Below are positions 11,341 through 21,567 of a DNA stretch of 64,000 nucleotides, piece by piece. The position numbers were made by a program, and so were the translations under genes. The notes under the pieces are model-generated. The model saw nothing but the letters and a program-made list of their open reading frames with translations. It was not told the origin of the DNA and searched no databases. Each line of letters starts with the position of its first letter. The first letter of the stretch is position 1. The stretch comes from Balanoglossus misakiensis (Eukaryota; Hemichordata), in assembly GCA_040954595.2 (NCBI GenBank), contig CM082583.2:1736001-1800000 (forward strand). The letters are read 5' to 3'.

Positions 11341-11661
11341 CCTCTCGACTTCAAGTGAGTAGCACAGTTCCTGAAGCTCCTGGGTTTTTCTGGGAGCGTT
11401 GGTGAGTGTTTTAAACACAGGTAGGTGTTTGTATTTCATTTTTAGACCGATATGTTATCCCAATTTTTGCCTTGGACGTTGTATATTTTCCTGTTCAGCT
11501 TTTTGATGGATGTATTTTTTTTCCTTTGTCAGTTTTCATACACATGTGTCAACCATTTTGGATTTGTGGAGCACATGTGTGGTGAAATGTTGAGAATTTT
11601 TTCTTGCTATTTTTGTCTAATACGTTTTAGTGTAGGCATGCTTCTGTGTTCTTGCAGAACC

Positions 11662-12985
11662 ATGACTGACTTGCTTGCAGCCGTTGTCGAAGATAGTTCT
11701 GCAGACATGAGTGCTAATGACTCTGTGAATGTTACACCAGGCCAGCATAGTGGGACAGCAAATCGTTCTTCTGTTCCGTAGTCCCAGGTCCTTATGGAGA
11801 TGGTGTCAGGCCTGGCCAAGTCCGTCCAACAGTTGACTGAAAATCAGAAGAAATGGTTAGGTCCTGCCAGAGATGGTCGCCGTACCAGTGAAATGGACCT
11901 GGAAGCGAACGCAGCGGATGGCATTCCCCTTGCTTGCATTGGGGTAGCAGGTCCTTCGGGTGCACACGAGGTGCTTCCTTCATTGAGTGACTGTACCTGT
12001 CGCCAAGGCCCAGTTTCTGTGGCCCCTGAGTCTCTTCGAGACGTTCGTGCACAGGATAAACACGCTGGTCGTGTTAATTTCCTACTGGATGTGGATTCAG
12101 ACGACTCTTCGGATGTCGAGTCACCACCTCATCGCCGTTCATCGTTTCGGAAAGAGAAATCCAGAAGAAAGAAAGGTAAGAAGAAAGACAATAAGTCTAA
12201 GGCTTCACTAGTTTCATCAGGCGATTCTTCTTCTACTGGAAGTTCAGATTGTGAGTTTGATAACCCACATGACAGAAATACTGGTGTGGAGTTTTCCAAG
12301 TCGGTCCGGTCTTGGTTTATACAGCAACGTACAAATGCTCTAAGTGCAGATGACAAAAAGGAAATGAAGGAACGTTATGAAGTGTCTTCAAAACATGAGA
12401 AATTATTCTTATCTCCTGCTCTGCCTGAAAATCTGGCTACTCATTGGGAGAAGCAACCAGTTACTAAACCTATGATGCAGCAGGACCATAGAATTCGGAA
12501 AGCTGCTGATAATTTATTGTTTCCGTTGTTGGAAATTTTGCAGACGGCTCATGATGGTGTCAATTGATCCACAAATTCTTCTAACTACCATTCAACTTAG
12601 TATTACTCTGTTCGGTAGTGCTTTTCGTGGTCTACAGATAGCAAGACAGAAGGCCTTTGAATCTGTGCTTCCAAATATGTATGCTTCTTTGAAGAAATTG
12701 GAACCATCCATGGCTACATTATTTGGAGATGAGCCACTGAAGGAGGCAAAGAAGGCAAAGCAGGCCCATAACGTTGTGGTTGATATGACCTCTAGGGGTC
12801 AAGGGTCAACTGGAAGTGCAGCAGGCCAGTTCCGCAAACGCCCCATGTCTACCTACAAGTCCAGGTATGGCCAAAGTGGATATGGTAAGCGGTCTCAATA
12901 CTCCAAGTTTATACAGTATGGTTCTTCACCCAAGTTTGCGAGAACTGATGGCGCTGGTCAGTCCTTTCGTGGCAAAAAACAGTGA
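11662..12985 (+). pseudogene. DIRS gag-like ORF (broken)
   Basis: The frame starts near an ATG at 11,662, reaches a TAG at 11,779-11,781, and continues in the same frame to 12,567. It then shifts frame near 12,545 and runs on to 12,985. The middle is Ser/Asp-rich followed by a Lys/Arg-rich block (about 12,140-12,200). The C-terminal part has the FRGLQIARQKA block seen in DIRS gag-like proteins and a Gly/Tyr/Arg-rich basic tail that could bind nucleic acid. A nonsense codon and a frameshift make it non-functional as read. Confidence 0.65.
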
Positions 12986-13075
12986 TGTTTTCCCTCATCA
13001 AGAGCAGTTACTTACTCATCCCCAGGTAGGGGGTCGTCTAGCTTTATTTCTTCACCAGAGTGGCGGCAGCTAACT

Positions 13076-14870
13076 TCAGACCCATGGATACTAGAAACAG
13101 TGCAAGGTTACAAGCTGGAACTCGTGTCAACACCAGTGCAGTCGCATCTACCAGTTACGGCTGTTCAGTCATGCCATGTAGATTTGATCGACACAGAAAT
13201 ACAGTCTTTGTTACAAAAGGCGGCAATACATCCAGTGGTACCAGTTCAAGGTCAGTTTGTGTCAACAATATTTCTAGTACCCAAAGTGTCAGGAGGTTGG
13301 CGCCCGGTTTTCAACCTGAAATCACTCAATCGGCACATTGCTTATTAGCACTTCAAGATGGAGGGCCTTCAGCATGTCAAGGCGCAACTTCGTCCAGGCG
13401 ACTTCATGGCCACAGTAGACCTGAAGGATGCATATTTCACTATCCCAATTTTTGTAGATCACAGAAAGTTTCTTCGGTTTATTTGGAAGGAGACGATGTT
13501 CGAATTTGCAGTTCTGCCGTTCGGCATTGCCAGTGCTCCTCGAGTTTTTACGAAAATGTTGAAGCCAGTCGTCGCTCAGTTTCGTCGCCAAGGTATTTGA
13601 TGTGTAATTTATATAGACAACCTCCTGATCCTGGGGGAATCCAGGAAGTTTGGCCAAGCGAATGTAGAGACAGCTGTGCAACTTCTGCAGAGTGTAGGTT
13701 TCCTCGTAAATTGGGAAAAATCCAAACTTCAACCAAAACAGCAAGTTCAGTTTTTGGGTATGATGATCAACTCCATAGACATGACGATCAGTTTCCCACA
13801 GGAAAAGGTACAGAAACTCCAATCAGAATGTTGCTGGGAAAAGAAGTGGTCACTGTGCGTTGCCTAGCAAAGGTGTTGGGGCGAATGACAGCAGCTCTGG
13901 AGGCGAAAACAGTGGCGCCACTTCATTACCGGGCTCTTCAGAAAGATCAGCTGAAGGTGTTCGCTCTGACAGGGTGCTTCGATTCCCCATTGAGTCTCTC
14001 TCGAGCAGCAAAGACAGAGTTGAGATGGTGGGTAGAATGTCTTCATGCGTGGAATGGCAAGTCCCTACTACCACATACACCGCAACTGATAGTTCAGACA
14101 GATTCGTCCATCAGAGGATGGGGAGCAGTATGCGGGCACAACTCGGCACAGGGACAGTGGAACCAGAGTCTCCACATAAATCAGCTGGAGATGCTGGCAG
14201 TTTGCAGAGGATTGGAGCGTCCGGCAAGTCATCTGCAGGACATCTGTGTCGAAGTCCAGTGAGACAATACATCAGTAGTGTCTTACATCAACCGTCAGGG
14301 AGGCACTCGGTCTTGGCCTCTGAGCGAGTTGGCGGCCAGACTATGGTTGTGGTGCCTGAAGCGCAACATTATACTATCAGCAGTGCATCTGCCGGGGAGA
14401 ATCAATTAAGAGGCGGATTACCTTTCGCGAAAATTCAACGACAATCTGGAATGGCAGCTCAACCCAGTTGTGCTCCAGAAAGCCCTCCGGATGTTACAGT
14501 GGATACCGCAAGTGGACCTGTTTGCGACACATCTGAATGCACAGCTTCCTCGTTACGTCTCTTGGAAACCAGATCCACAAGAGTGGCGAATAGACGCATT
14601 TTCCATTCAGTGGAACAAGCTGGTAGGCTATGTGTTTCCTCCGTTTTGTCTTCTTCCAAGAATTCTGCACAAAGTTCATCAGGACAAGGCACGCATAGTT
14701 CTGGTGGCCCCAGTGTGGACGACTCAACCCTGGTATCCGGATTTGCTTTCACTTCTGATACAAAATCCGTTATTGCTCCCACAAGTCCCAGACCTGTTAG
14801 TCGATCTGTTGACAGGGCAGAATCATCCACTCGCAAACCAAATGTTGCTAGCCGTGTGGCCGCTCTCAGG
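13076..14870 (+). pseudogene. DIRS reverse transcriptase-RNase H (broken)
   Basis: RT blocks are clear: GGWRPVFNLKSLN, then DFMATVDLKDAYFTIPI with the first catalytic Asp, and FAVLPFGIASAPRVFTK. The catalytic box reads YIDN instead of a YxDD form, so the last Asp appears replaced by Asn (GAC AAC). In-frame stops occur at 13,346 and 13,598; the frame shifts near 13,845. RNase H follows (IVQTDSSIRGWGAVCG, INQLEMLAV), with further stops at about 14,260 (TGA) and 14,407 (TAA). The conserved post-RNase H block (VDLFATHLNAQLPRYVSW) is at about 14,510-14,570. Confidence 0.85.
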
Positions 14871-14879
14871 TGTACTCTC

Positions 14880-15808
14880 CGAGCAAGAGGCATATCTGAA
14901 AGGGTGTCTAAAATTATCCTCCAAAGCATCAGACGAGGCACTGCAAAACAGTATGAGTCAGCCTGGCGTCGCTGGAATCGTTGGTGTCAAAAACAAAAGG
15001 AAGATCCTATTTCAGCGCCTATCCCTATAGTGTTGGAATTTCTTGCAGACCAACTTGATAGACAACTTCAGTATCACACCATTAATGTATATCGTTCAGC
15101 TATCTCTTCAGTGCACTTGCCAGTTGATGGATATCGTTTGGGAAATCATCCACTTGTTACACAGTTTATGAGGGGAGTTTATGTATCCAGACCACCCAGG
15201 TATGGGATGTTCAGCAAGTTTTGACTTTTCTTCAGTCTTGGTCGCCATCCAAGGATTTGTCGCTGAAGTGTTTAACATTAAAAACTGTTATGTTAGTTGC
15301 GTTATGTACAGCAGGACGGTGTTCTGATTTGGCAAATCTCCAGTTGGAGTCTATTTCGTTATCCAAGGGATCAGCTGTTTTGCTTCCGGCTAGTTTGTCG
15401 AAGACAGACAGACCAGCCAAGAAAAGAATAATTGTTGTTTTAACAGCCTTCAAGAAGGATCGAAGGTTATGTGTAGTCTATTATTTGGCTTCTTATTTGC
15501 GTCGGGTGCAGTCTTTACGCAAGCACAAGAAGACCCTTTTCGTTAGTTTTGCGTCAGGAAAACCTGTTTTGCCAAGTACCATAGCAAGATGGATTAAATT
15601 GGTGCTTCAGAAGAGTGGTATAGACAAGGTCTTCTCAGCACATGCAACTAGAGCAGCAGTTACTTCAGCCCTTCATTTCAGAGGAGCCTCGTTACAGCAA
15701 ATTATGGGTTTGGCGAATTGGTCCTCTTCTAGAACCTTTGCTAAACATTACCAGTGTGAGGTATCATCATTGACTTCTCCAGTGTTGGACACCTTGGTAA
15801 CCAAATAG
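14880..15808 (+). pseudogene. DIRS tyrosine recombinase (one frameshift)
   Basis: The N-terminal core-binding part (about 14,880-15,210, including GTAKQYESAWRRWNRWC) is in one frame and the catalytic part (15,221-15,808) in another, so a single frameshift near 15,210 splits the gene. Catalytic residues are visible: Arg in TAGRCSDL, His-x-x-Arg in HATRAAVTS, Trp in ANWSSSRTF, and the nucleophile Tyr in AKHYQCEV. In DIRS elements this enzyme replaces the DDE integrase and inserts a circular DNA copy. The catalytic half is the best-preserved part of the element. Confidence 0.85.
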
Positions 15809-15884
15809 GTGAGTTGACTACCTGTTGTTCTCAGGTGCTTTGTCTTTAAAATCAGCTATGGAAATGAGGGAAGTGACTGAAGGA

Positions 15885-15990
15885 TGTGAGAATAAATAAA
15901 AATTATACCACATCTTACTGTTACAGGATAATTGTGGTTATTCTCTCATCCTGGAGGAACGAACCGAATTGAAGTAGCTCCCACCTCCCA
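15885..15990 (+). repeat. DIRS internal complementary region (ICR)
   Basis: The first half (AAAATTATACCACATCTTAC) is the inverse of the right-end extension. The second half (TTATTCTCTCATCCTGGAGG) matches the outer edge of the left repeat. The ICR thus joins the two element ends in one sequence, as expected for DIRS replication through a circular intermediate. It lies about 80 bp after the recombinase stop codon. Confidence 0.82.
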
Positions 15991-16039
15991 CCCAAAAATT
16001 ATGTTTTCTGTTTGTCTTTTCTTAGTTTCATGCTTTTAA

Positions 16040-16241
16040 AGATGGTTGCTCGTCCGTAAGGCAGGTGTATATGGGATATTATTTAAATATTCATGTCATA
16101 GGTCATAGGTTATTTCTTTGAAAGGGCTGTGTCTACTCCGAGGTCAAGGGAAGACAGCTACTTCAATTTGGTTCGTTCATTCAGGATGAGAGAATAACCA
16201 CAATTATCCTGTAACAGTAAGGTGTGGTATAATTTTTATTT
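16040..16241 (+). repeat. DIRS right inverted terminal repeat with extension
   Basis: The first 160 bp mirror the left repeat. The last ~50 bp (CCACAATTATCCTGTAAC onward) have no partner in the left repeat but match the internal complementary region at about 15,885-15,945 in inverse orientation. Asymmetric terminal repeats of this kind are the known DIRS arrangement, in which the ICR templates the circular junction. Confidence 0.85.
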
Positions 16242-16795
16242 TCAATGTCTTTGGTTAATGTCAGAAGAAGCTTTCCTCTGACTGCTGTTGCCACTACTGT
16301 TCCCGGCGGTATGGTGACGTTGTCATCGGTCAGGTTTACTAAACAGATGATTGGGGGCTGCCCCTTTTTACAGAATGTCCGGGGCATAATGACGTCACCT
16401 AGTTTCACTGGTTCCACTATGTAGTCGGGCATGTCCATGTCGATTGTCCCTGTCACCCTGGTCACGGAGTTCGGAGACAGGATAGTGCATGGAGCGACTG
16501 ATATGTAAGCCACGTGCCACAGTGGTCTGGTCCCCTTGCAGCAACGGGACATGCTGTTCTCCCACCTGGAGGAAGTTTTCTCGCATGTGGAGGATGACCT
16601 GCTTGGATCGAAGTTGGTCTACTCCCAGCAGCATGGTGTCTCCTATTGGGCCAACATATATATTTTCTCGAAAGGCAGTGCTCTCTAACTTCAGGTTCAC
16701 TGGTCCAATTTTGAATCCTCTCATGGACGAGTCTCTTCCTGCTAGGTGTACTTTGACAACAAGCTTTTTCACTCCACAAGTGGCTGTGTGATGTT
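16242..16795 (-). pseudogene. Gypsy protease C-terminal half and protease-RT linker
   Basis: Two overlapping frames are needed. The first (16,772-16,395) includes FRENIYVGPIGDTMLLGVDQ, typical of the second half of a retroviral-type aspartic protease. The second (16,552-16,242) includes PPGTVVATAVRG, typical of the linker before Gypsy RT. The DTG/DSG active-site half is absent: the sequence runs into a G/C-tract repeat at 16,795. The frame is cut at 16,242 by the DIRS right end and resumes at 8,700, which shows this is the missing 5' part of the element at 3,837-8,700. Confidence 0.7.
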
Positions 16796-16955
16796 TTCCG
16801 GGGGTCTTCGTATTTTTTGCCCGTCAAAGGGGGGGGGGGGGTCATCATTTGTTGGTCCTGGGTGAAAGGGGGTTCTGCTTGATTTTGAAAACCGATGACA
16901 CAAACTTGCCGACCCCCCCCCCCCCCACTTCCAACCGTAAAAACTGAACCGCCCC
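16795..16955. repeat. G/C-tract MITE-like dispersed repeat, second copy
   Basis: This is similar to 785-955: G-run, GGTCATCATTT, AT-rich middle with GATTTTGAAAACCGATGACA, then a C-run. It abuts the point where the Gypsy protease is truncated, so it may mark the insertion or deletion that removed the 5' half of that element. Confidence 0.45.
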
Positions 16956-18177
16956 TAAAGAAATAAAAAATGCCATAACCAGTGAATGGTCATCCGCAAT
17001 ATTTGGTTTTTAATGTTTACTCGACCCTTTAGTCGACAGCCCATGTGGATATACCAGTCCGGTAACCGTTGACATCAATCAGATTAAAATCAGATGTAGA
17101 ATGTGGCGCCGTCTTTACCTTTGCTTATTCTTGGCTATTCCTGAAAAGGACGAGAGTGGCCCGTTGCCGTTTTATAAGAGGACACCCCTAGCGCAAAGAC
17201 AAATCCTGAGGTATCGAGAATTAAAATACAAACGTTTTCTTGTGACGTGGGTACCGCCGTACAATGTAAGGACAACACTCTTGTTGCCCTTTCTTCTATA
17301 AAAGTGAATTTTCATACATGTTGCTTGATAAGTCTCCCCAAGCGTCGAAAAATCAATGTACTGGACTTTGCAGTTTTGGGAGCCATATTGCCAAGTTCAC
17401 AAAGTAGCCGGAAAGGTTATGACAAAGCCTGAGAATGACGCATGCGCACTTGGCAGCCTTGTCGCCTGTAGTGAGACAAACGCTAAACAGAACATGCAGG
17501 TCAAATTCATGATTCTATTAATTAAGATAAGCTGTCGCTTGAAATTCGGAAGAGCGATAAATGACGACTGGACTGGCTTTGAGGTACACGCCCACGCGGC
17601 AGTTTTGCTTGAAAATTATTAAAACGTTTTGGGCGATGTGGGATTCTAGACGGCAACAGACGTCGACTTCACCATCGAAAGAGTGATTTTACGTGTTGTG
17701 GGTATGGGCATGGCGCTGGCCCTTTAAATACACACAATAAAGAGTAAGCAATTGGGTTGATCACAATGCATCTCAACTAAGTAAACAGCGCAAAAGTATT
17801 AATTTGTATAACTACGGGCGGCCATGCACATTTTAATGAACTCATTGTTGAATCATGAACAGTACTAGATCGAGAATGGATTTGTCTTTCTATTACATCA
17901 TCACCGTCATGTCATTGCCTTGGTGCTGGCTATATCATGTTTACATTTATCCTCTAATTTGAAGACTTAAGCAGTATGTATCTGGAAAGACGAAAAATAA
18001 AAACAATATGGACTCAGTGAAAACTCAAAAATTAAAAATCATGCAAATTCCCCTTGTTATTATGTGGTCTCTAGTGTAAGCAAAATGTCGATCCGTTAGC
18101 CTCCATGTAACAATAAAGTCACAACATGAGTTCCAACTTTGTGTATTTTTAATTTGATGACTATATTCACCGCGCAC
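16956..18177. other. Unassigned spacer
   Basis: No gene, RNA or clear repeat family was recognised. Short open frames at 17,101-17,301 and 17,356-17,622 lack domain character and good splice context. Confidence 0.4.
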
Positions 18178-18257
18178 CTGGAATTCCACAGACGAAGCCC
18201 TTTGGTTTGACGTCGCAGTATTTGTCATCCCATAAACCCATGTGCCCATTTCTATAC
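18178..18257 (-). CDS. Orphan C-type-lectin-domain exon
   Basis: On the minus strand an 80-nt segment lies between an acceptor (CTTACAG, ending at 18,258) and a donor (CAG|GTGCGC at 18,177). It reads YRNGHMGLWDDKYC then KPKGFVCGIP, which matches the last part of a C-type lectin fold: the WxD motif and the two C-terminal cysteines. No other lectin exon was recognised nearby, so this is either the end of a gene with distant exons or a stranded relic. The weak donor fits either view. Confidence 0.4.
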
Positions 18258-18599
18258 CTGTAAGATATCAACGGTTGCACTGCGATTGGTACCTGCGTGT
18301 TTGGGGACATCGGTTTTATTAATACTGTAAGCATGTGATCTTGATTTAGAAAACCGAAAAAGATACCGTATAACTGATGCATATAACAAAAATACATAAC
18401 GTTACGGGTGGTAATGAACCTGTCACGGCCCTGATTCACCATCTTCGCTTGAATCCACAAGTACTGTCTTTCCATTAACGACATAATTGCTATCATTGCT
18501 AAAACTCGTACAAATAGTTCACAAATCATGAAATTTATATTTTTAGACTACACGTACACAGGAAACCCCTTACAGCCCTGTACTATTATCATGTCTGTC

Positions 18600-18885
18600 A
18601 CATGGATTTACATAGTCGTGTACCAGCTATGTTGGCACACAGACTCTGTACCAGCTATGTAAAAAGAAATGATGTTACATATGAATAAGATGTGTGAGAA
18701 AAAGTCCTGTGTCATACCCTTTTTCACACAGCCCTGTACCAGGGGTGTACGTACACACGCTGGACCAGTCGTATTTCACACAGCCCTGTAACAGGTGTGC
18801 ACGTACACACGGCTGGACCAGTCGTATTTCACACAGCCCTGTAAAAGGGGTGTACACACGGCTGGACCAGTCATACACATGCTGT
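18600..18885. repeat. Small minisatellite (about 50-60 bp units)
   Basis: Three imperfect units at 18,722-18,885 share TTTCACACAGCCCTGTA, GTGTACGTACACACG and GGCTGGACCAGTCGTA. A related GTACCAGCTATGT word occurs twice at 18,620-18,660. ORFs over it on both strands reflect the repeat only. Confidence 0.65.
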
Positions 18886-19082
18886 ACTGGGGAGTCTCAT
18901 GATATTTCGTTTCTTTTAGACAGTTAGTTGTACTTTTATTGGGCTCAAAGGTTACGCCTCAGCTCATACGAACTCAGAGTGCTTGATGTCAAAGGTCAAA
19001 TCCCCTATCCAAATCCTCCATGTATTTTTCATTTGACGTATGCTTTAGCTGGAGCAGTCAAACCCGGGACTCAAACTAATTA

Positions 19083-20110
19083 CGGGCCCAAGCCAAGCCA
19101 GGCTTGGGCCCGTATTGGTTTCGTTGGGTTTTTTACGGGCCCAAGCCAAGCCAGGCTTGGGCCCGTATTGGTTTCGTTGGGGTTTATAGGGCCCAAGCGC
19201 ACGCAAGCGCTTGGGCCCTATTGGTTTCGTTGTTTTTTTTTACAGGCCCAAGCCAAGCCAGGCTTGGGCCCGTATTGGTTTCGTTGGGGTTTTTCAGTCT
19301 TTCTTTCTTTAGGGCCCAAGCCCATACCAGCGCTTGGGCCCTATTGGTTTCGTTGGGGTTTTTCTGTCTTTAGGGCCCAATCGCACACAAGCGCTTGGGC
19401 CCTATTGGTTTCGTTGGGGTTTTTTTAGGGCCCAAGCGCATACCAGCGCTTGAGCCCTATTGGTTTCGTTGGTTTTTTTTAGGGCCCAAGTGCATACCAG
19501 CGCTTGGGCCCTATTGGTTTCGTTGGGGTTTTTCTGTCTTTCTTTAGGGCCCAAGCGCACGCAAGCGCTTGGGCCCTATTGGTTTCGTTGGAATTTTTAA
19601 GGCCCAAGCGCACGCAAGCGCTTGGGCCCTATTGGTTTCGTTTTAATTTTTTAGGGCCCAAGCGCACACCAGCGCTTGGGCCCTATTGGTTTCGTTGGGG
19701 TTTTTCAGTCTTTCTTTCCTTTTTAGGGCCCAAGCGCACGCAAGCGCTTGGGCCCTATTGGTTTCGTTGGAATTTTTAGGGCCCAAGCGCAAGCAAGCGC
19801 TTGGGCCCTATTGGTTTCGTTGGAATTTTTACGGGCCCAAGCCAAGCCAGGCTTGGGCCCGTATTGGTTTCGTTGGGTTTTTTTACAGGCCCAAGCCAAG
19901 CCAGGCTTGGGCCCGTATTGGTTTCGTTGGAATTTTTACGGGCCCAAGCCAAGCCAGGCTTGGGCCCGTATTGGTTTCGTTGGAATTTTTACGGGCCCAA
20001 GCGCAAGCAAGCGCTTGGGCCCTATTGGTTTCGTTGGAATTTTTCTTTCTTTCTTTCTTTCTTTAGGGCCCAAGCGGGCAGCAGCGCTTGGGCCCTATTG
20101 GTTTCGTTGG
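19083..20110 (+). repeat. Hairpin minisatellite, about 18 units
   Basis: Each 50-70 bp unit has a perfect or near-perfect hairpin (GGGCCCAAGC ... GCTTGGGCCC, loop of a few bases) followed by TATTGGTTTCGTTGG and a T-rich or CTTT-rich spacer. TATTGGTTTCGTT occurs about 18 times. Two hairpin variants alternate irregularly: one with AAGCCAAGCCAGGCTT and one with AAGCGCACGCAAGCGCTT. The long open frames across the array on the plus strand are periodic artefacts. Confidence 0.92.
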
Positions 20111-21534
20111 AATTTTTCTTTCTTTCCGTCTTTATTCTCCTGTCAATTCTTCGGCCAACGAGATCTCTGAAACTACTGCAGGTACACTGCTCAAACTGGC
20201 TACAGTGGTCAAGGTCAATGAGTAGATGTGCAGTGACTTGTGAATACTTAATTAGTCACGTGACCTGGCAGCCATCTTGGATTTTCTGAAAAAATGCAAA
20301 TCTCAGATCTCAGAAACTACAAGTCAGATCGACTTCAAATTTGGCATGCAGGTAGACTACCTTCTGCCCATCATTTTTGTCATTGGAAATTATGCTGTAA
20401 AAGTTGCAGTTTTTTTGCTACAATTTTTTTCCTGAAATCTGGCTTAAATTTCAAAAATCTTCTTCTCCAGAACCAGTGATAACCGAGTCACGGGGTTTGG
20501 GGTATGTGGTCACCTAACTGATGTCTATCAAGTTTGCGAAGATCATTGTGATTGGTCGAAGATTATGGCGGCCATATTGGATTTTCGAAAAACCATAGTT
20601 AAACTCCAAAAATCTTCTTCTCAAGAACGGGCGATGACTGAGTCGCAAGATTCGGGGAGTATGGTCACTATACTGATGTCTATCAAGTTTGCAAAGAGCA
20701 TTGTGATTGGTTGAAGATTATGGCGGCCATATTGGATTTTGTAAAAAGCAGTGAAAAATTGAAATTCCTTTTTCTAGTCTAAAAATTGATAGCATACAAA
20801 TTTTTTTTATGGATATCAATCGTCAGGTGACTAAAATATGTTACAATTTTTTGGCGATTTTTCACATGACCTTTGACCTACTTATCACGCGTTATTATTT
20901 CTGCATATCTAATTCCAGGCTAACCTATAGGGCTAGACGTTTGGTTTTTGATTCACGTGGATAAGTGTGTGAGCAAAATATTTTGCTACTTTTCATGACC
21001 CCTTTGACCTCTGCTGACCTCATTAATTATGTGCATAGCTAATTACAGGCGAACCAATAGAGCTAGAGGTTTGGTTTTGTTGGACATGGACTAGTATGGG
21101 ATCAAAATTTTGTGCCCAAATTTTGGGTGACCTCTGGTGACCTTTGACCTACTTTCGCATATCTCAGCATCCAGAGCAGATACAGCCATGGCATTTTGCA
21201 GGATGGGACCAAAACGTAAAGCCACATTTTTGGGTCACCTGTGACACCTGCTGACCTCATTAAATATGCACATACCTAATTACAGGCGAACCAATAGAGC
21301 TAGAGTTTTGGTTGGACATAGACCAGTATGGGTTAAAAAAAATTTCCCAAAATTTGGGTAACCTCAGGTGACCTTTGACCTACTTTACTATATTTCAGCA
21401 GCAAACAAACATTCGTCCTTGTAATGTCATGAGATAAAACACCCGATAGAGCATTCTGCTTCTTCTCATTCATACTGTGCATATATAATTCCGGATCAGC
21501 GCTTGGGCCCGACAATGCTGCTTGCAGCTTTAAT
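20111..21534 (+). repeat. 1.4-kb repeat, copy A
   Basis: Begins after a CTTT run with GTCAATTCTTCGGCCAAC and ends CTTGGGCCCGACAATGCTGC then TTGCAGCTTTAATT. It carries a mid-section with two GGCGGCCATATTGGATTTT blocks and a distal section with repeated TGACCTTTGACCTAC words. No coding potential was found. The right end shares GCGCTTGGGCCC with the hairpin minisatellite on its left, so the minisatellite probably derives from the element end. Non-autonomous; superfamily not established. Confidence 0.75.
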
Positions 21535-21566
<32 letters not shown>

Positions 21567-21567
21567 T
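21535..21567. repeat. (CTTT)n run between repeat copies A and B
   Basis: A pure CTTT microsatellite joins the TTTAATT end of copy A to the start of copy B. A similar run lies left of copy A and a CTT run lies between B and C. Confidence 0.9.

Larger units (their letters stand above)
8701..16241 (+). mobile_element. DIRS-type tyrosine-recombinase retrotransposon (degraded)
   Basis: The element has a gag-like region, RT-RNase H and a tyrosine recombinase in DIRS order, bounded by inverted terminal repeats and with an internal complementary region (ICR) beside the right repeat. Without the nested foldback (8,746-11,219) it is about 5.07 kb, normal for DIRS elements. The left end begins ATTATTCTC at 8,701 and the right end is near 16,241 (AATTTTTATT). 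It lies inside the Gypsy pol on the opposite strand, so it is younger than that element. As is usual for DIRS, no target duplication is evident. Multiple stops and frameshifts in gag and RT show it is a dead copy, but the recombinase C-terminal half is open. Confidence 0.88.
3837..16795 (-). mobile_element. Degraded Ty3/Gypsy LTR retrotransposon, split by a DIRS insertion
   Basis: Read on the minus strand from 16,795 downward, the order is: C-terminal half of a retropepsin and linker (16,795-16,242), then the DIRS insertion (16,241-8,701), then reverse transcriptase (about 8,700-7,740), RNase H (about 7,720-7,115), integrase zinc-binding and core domains (6,875-about 5,560), a PHD finger (about 5,555-5,388), and a separate zinc-finger ORF (5,279-about 3,837). 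The coding frame is interrupted by several stops and indels. Gag, the protease active-site half and both LTRs were not found; the 5' side ends at a MITE-like repeat (16,795-16,955). The domain order and RT/IN motifs place it in Gypsy. It is a dead copy. Confidence 0.85.

Noticed and set aside
13060-13800. N-terminal part of the 400-codon ORF at 13,060-14,262 as a separate protein
   Set aside because: The RT motifs in this interval are in another frame; only the part after about 13,850 is real RT/RNase H sequence in this frame.
19104-20289. Overlapping 60-165 aa plus-strand ORFs with repeated WALLVSLGFF-type peptides
   Set aside because: They run across the hairpin minisatellite in all frames, lack a start context, and only mirror the repeat period.
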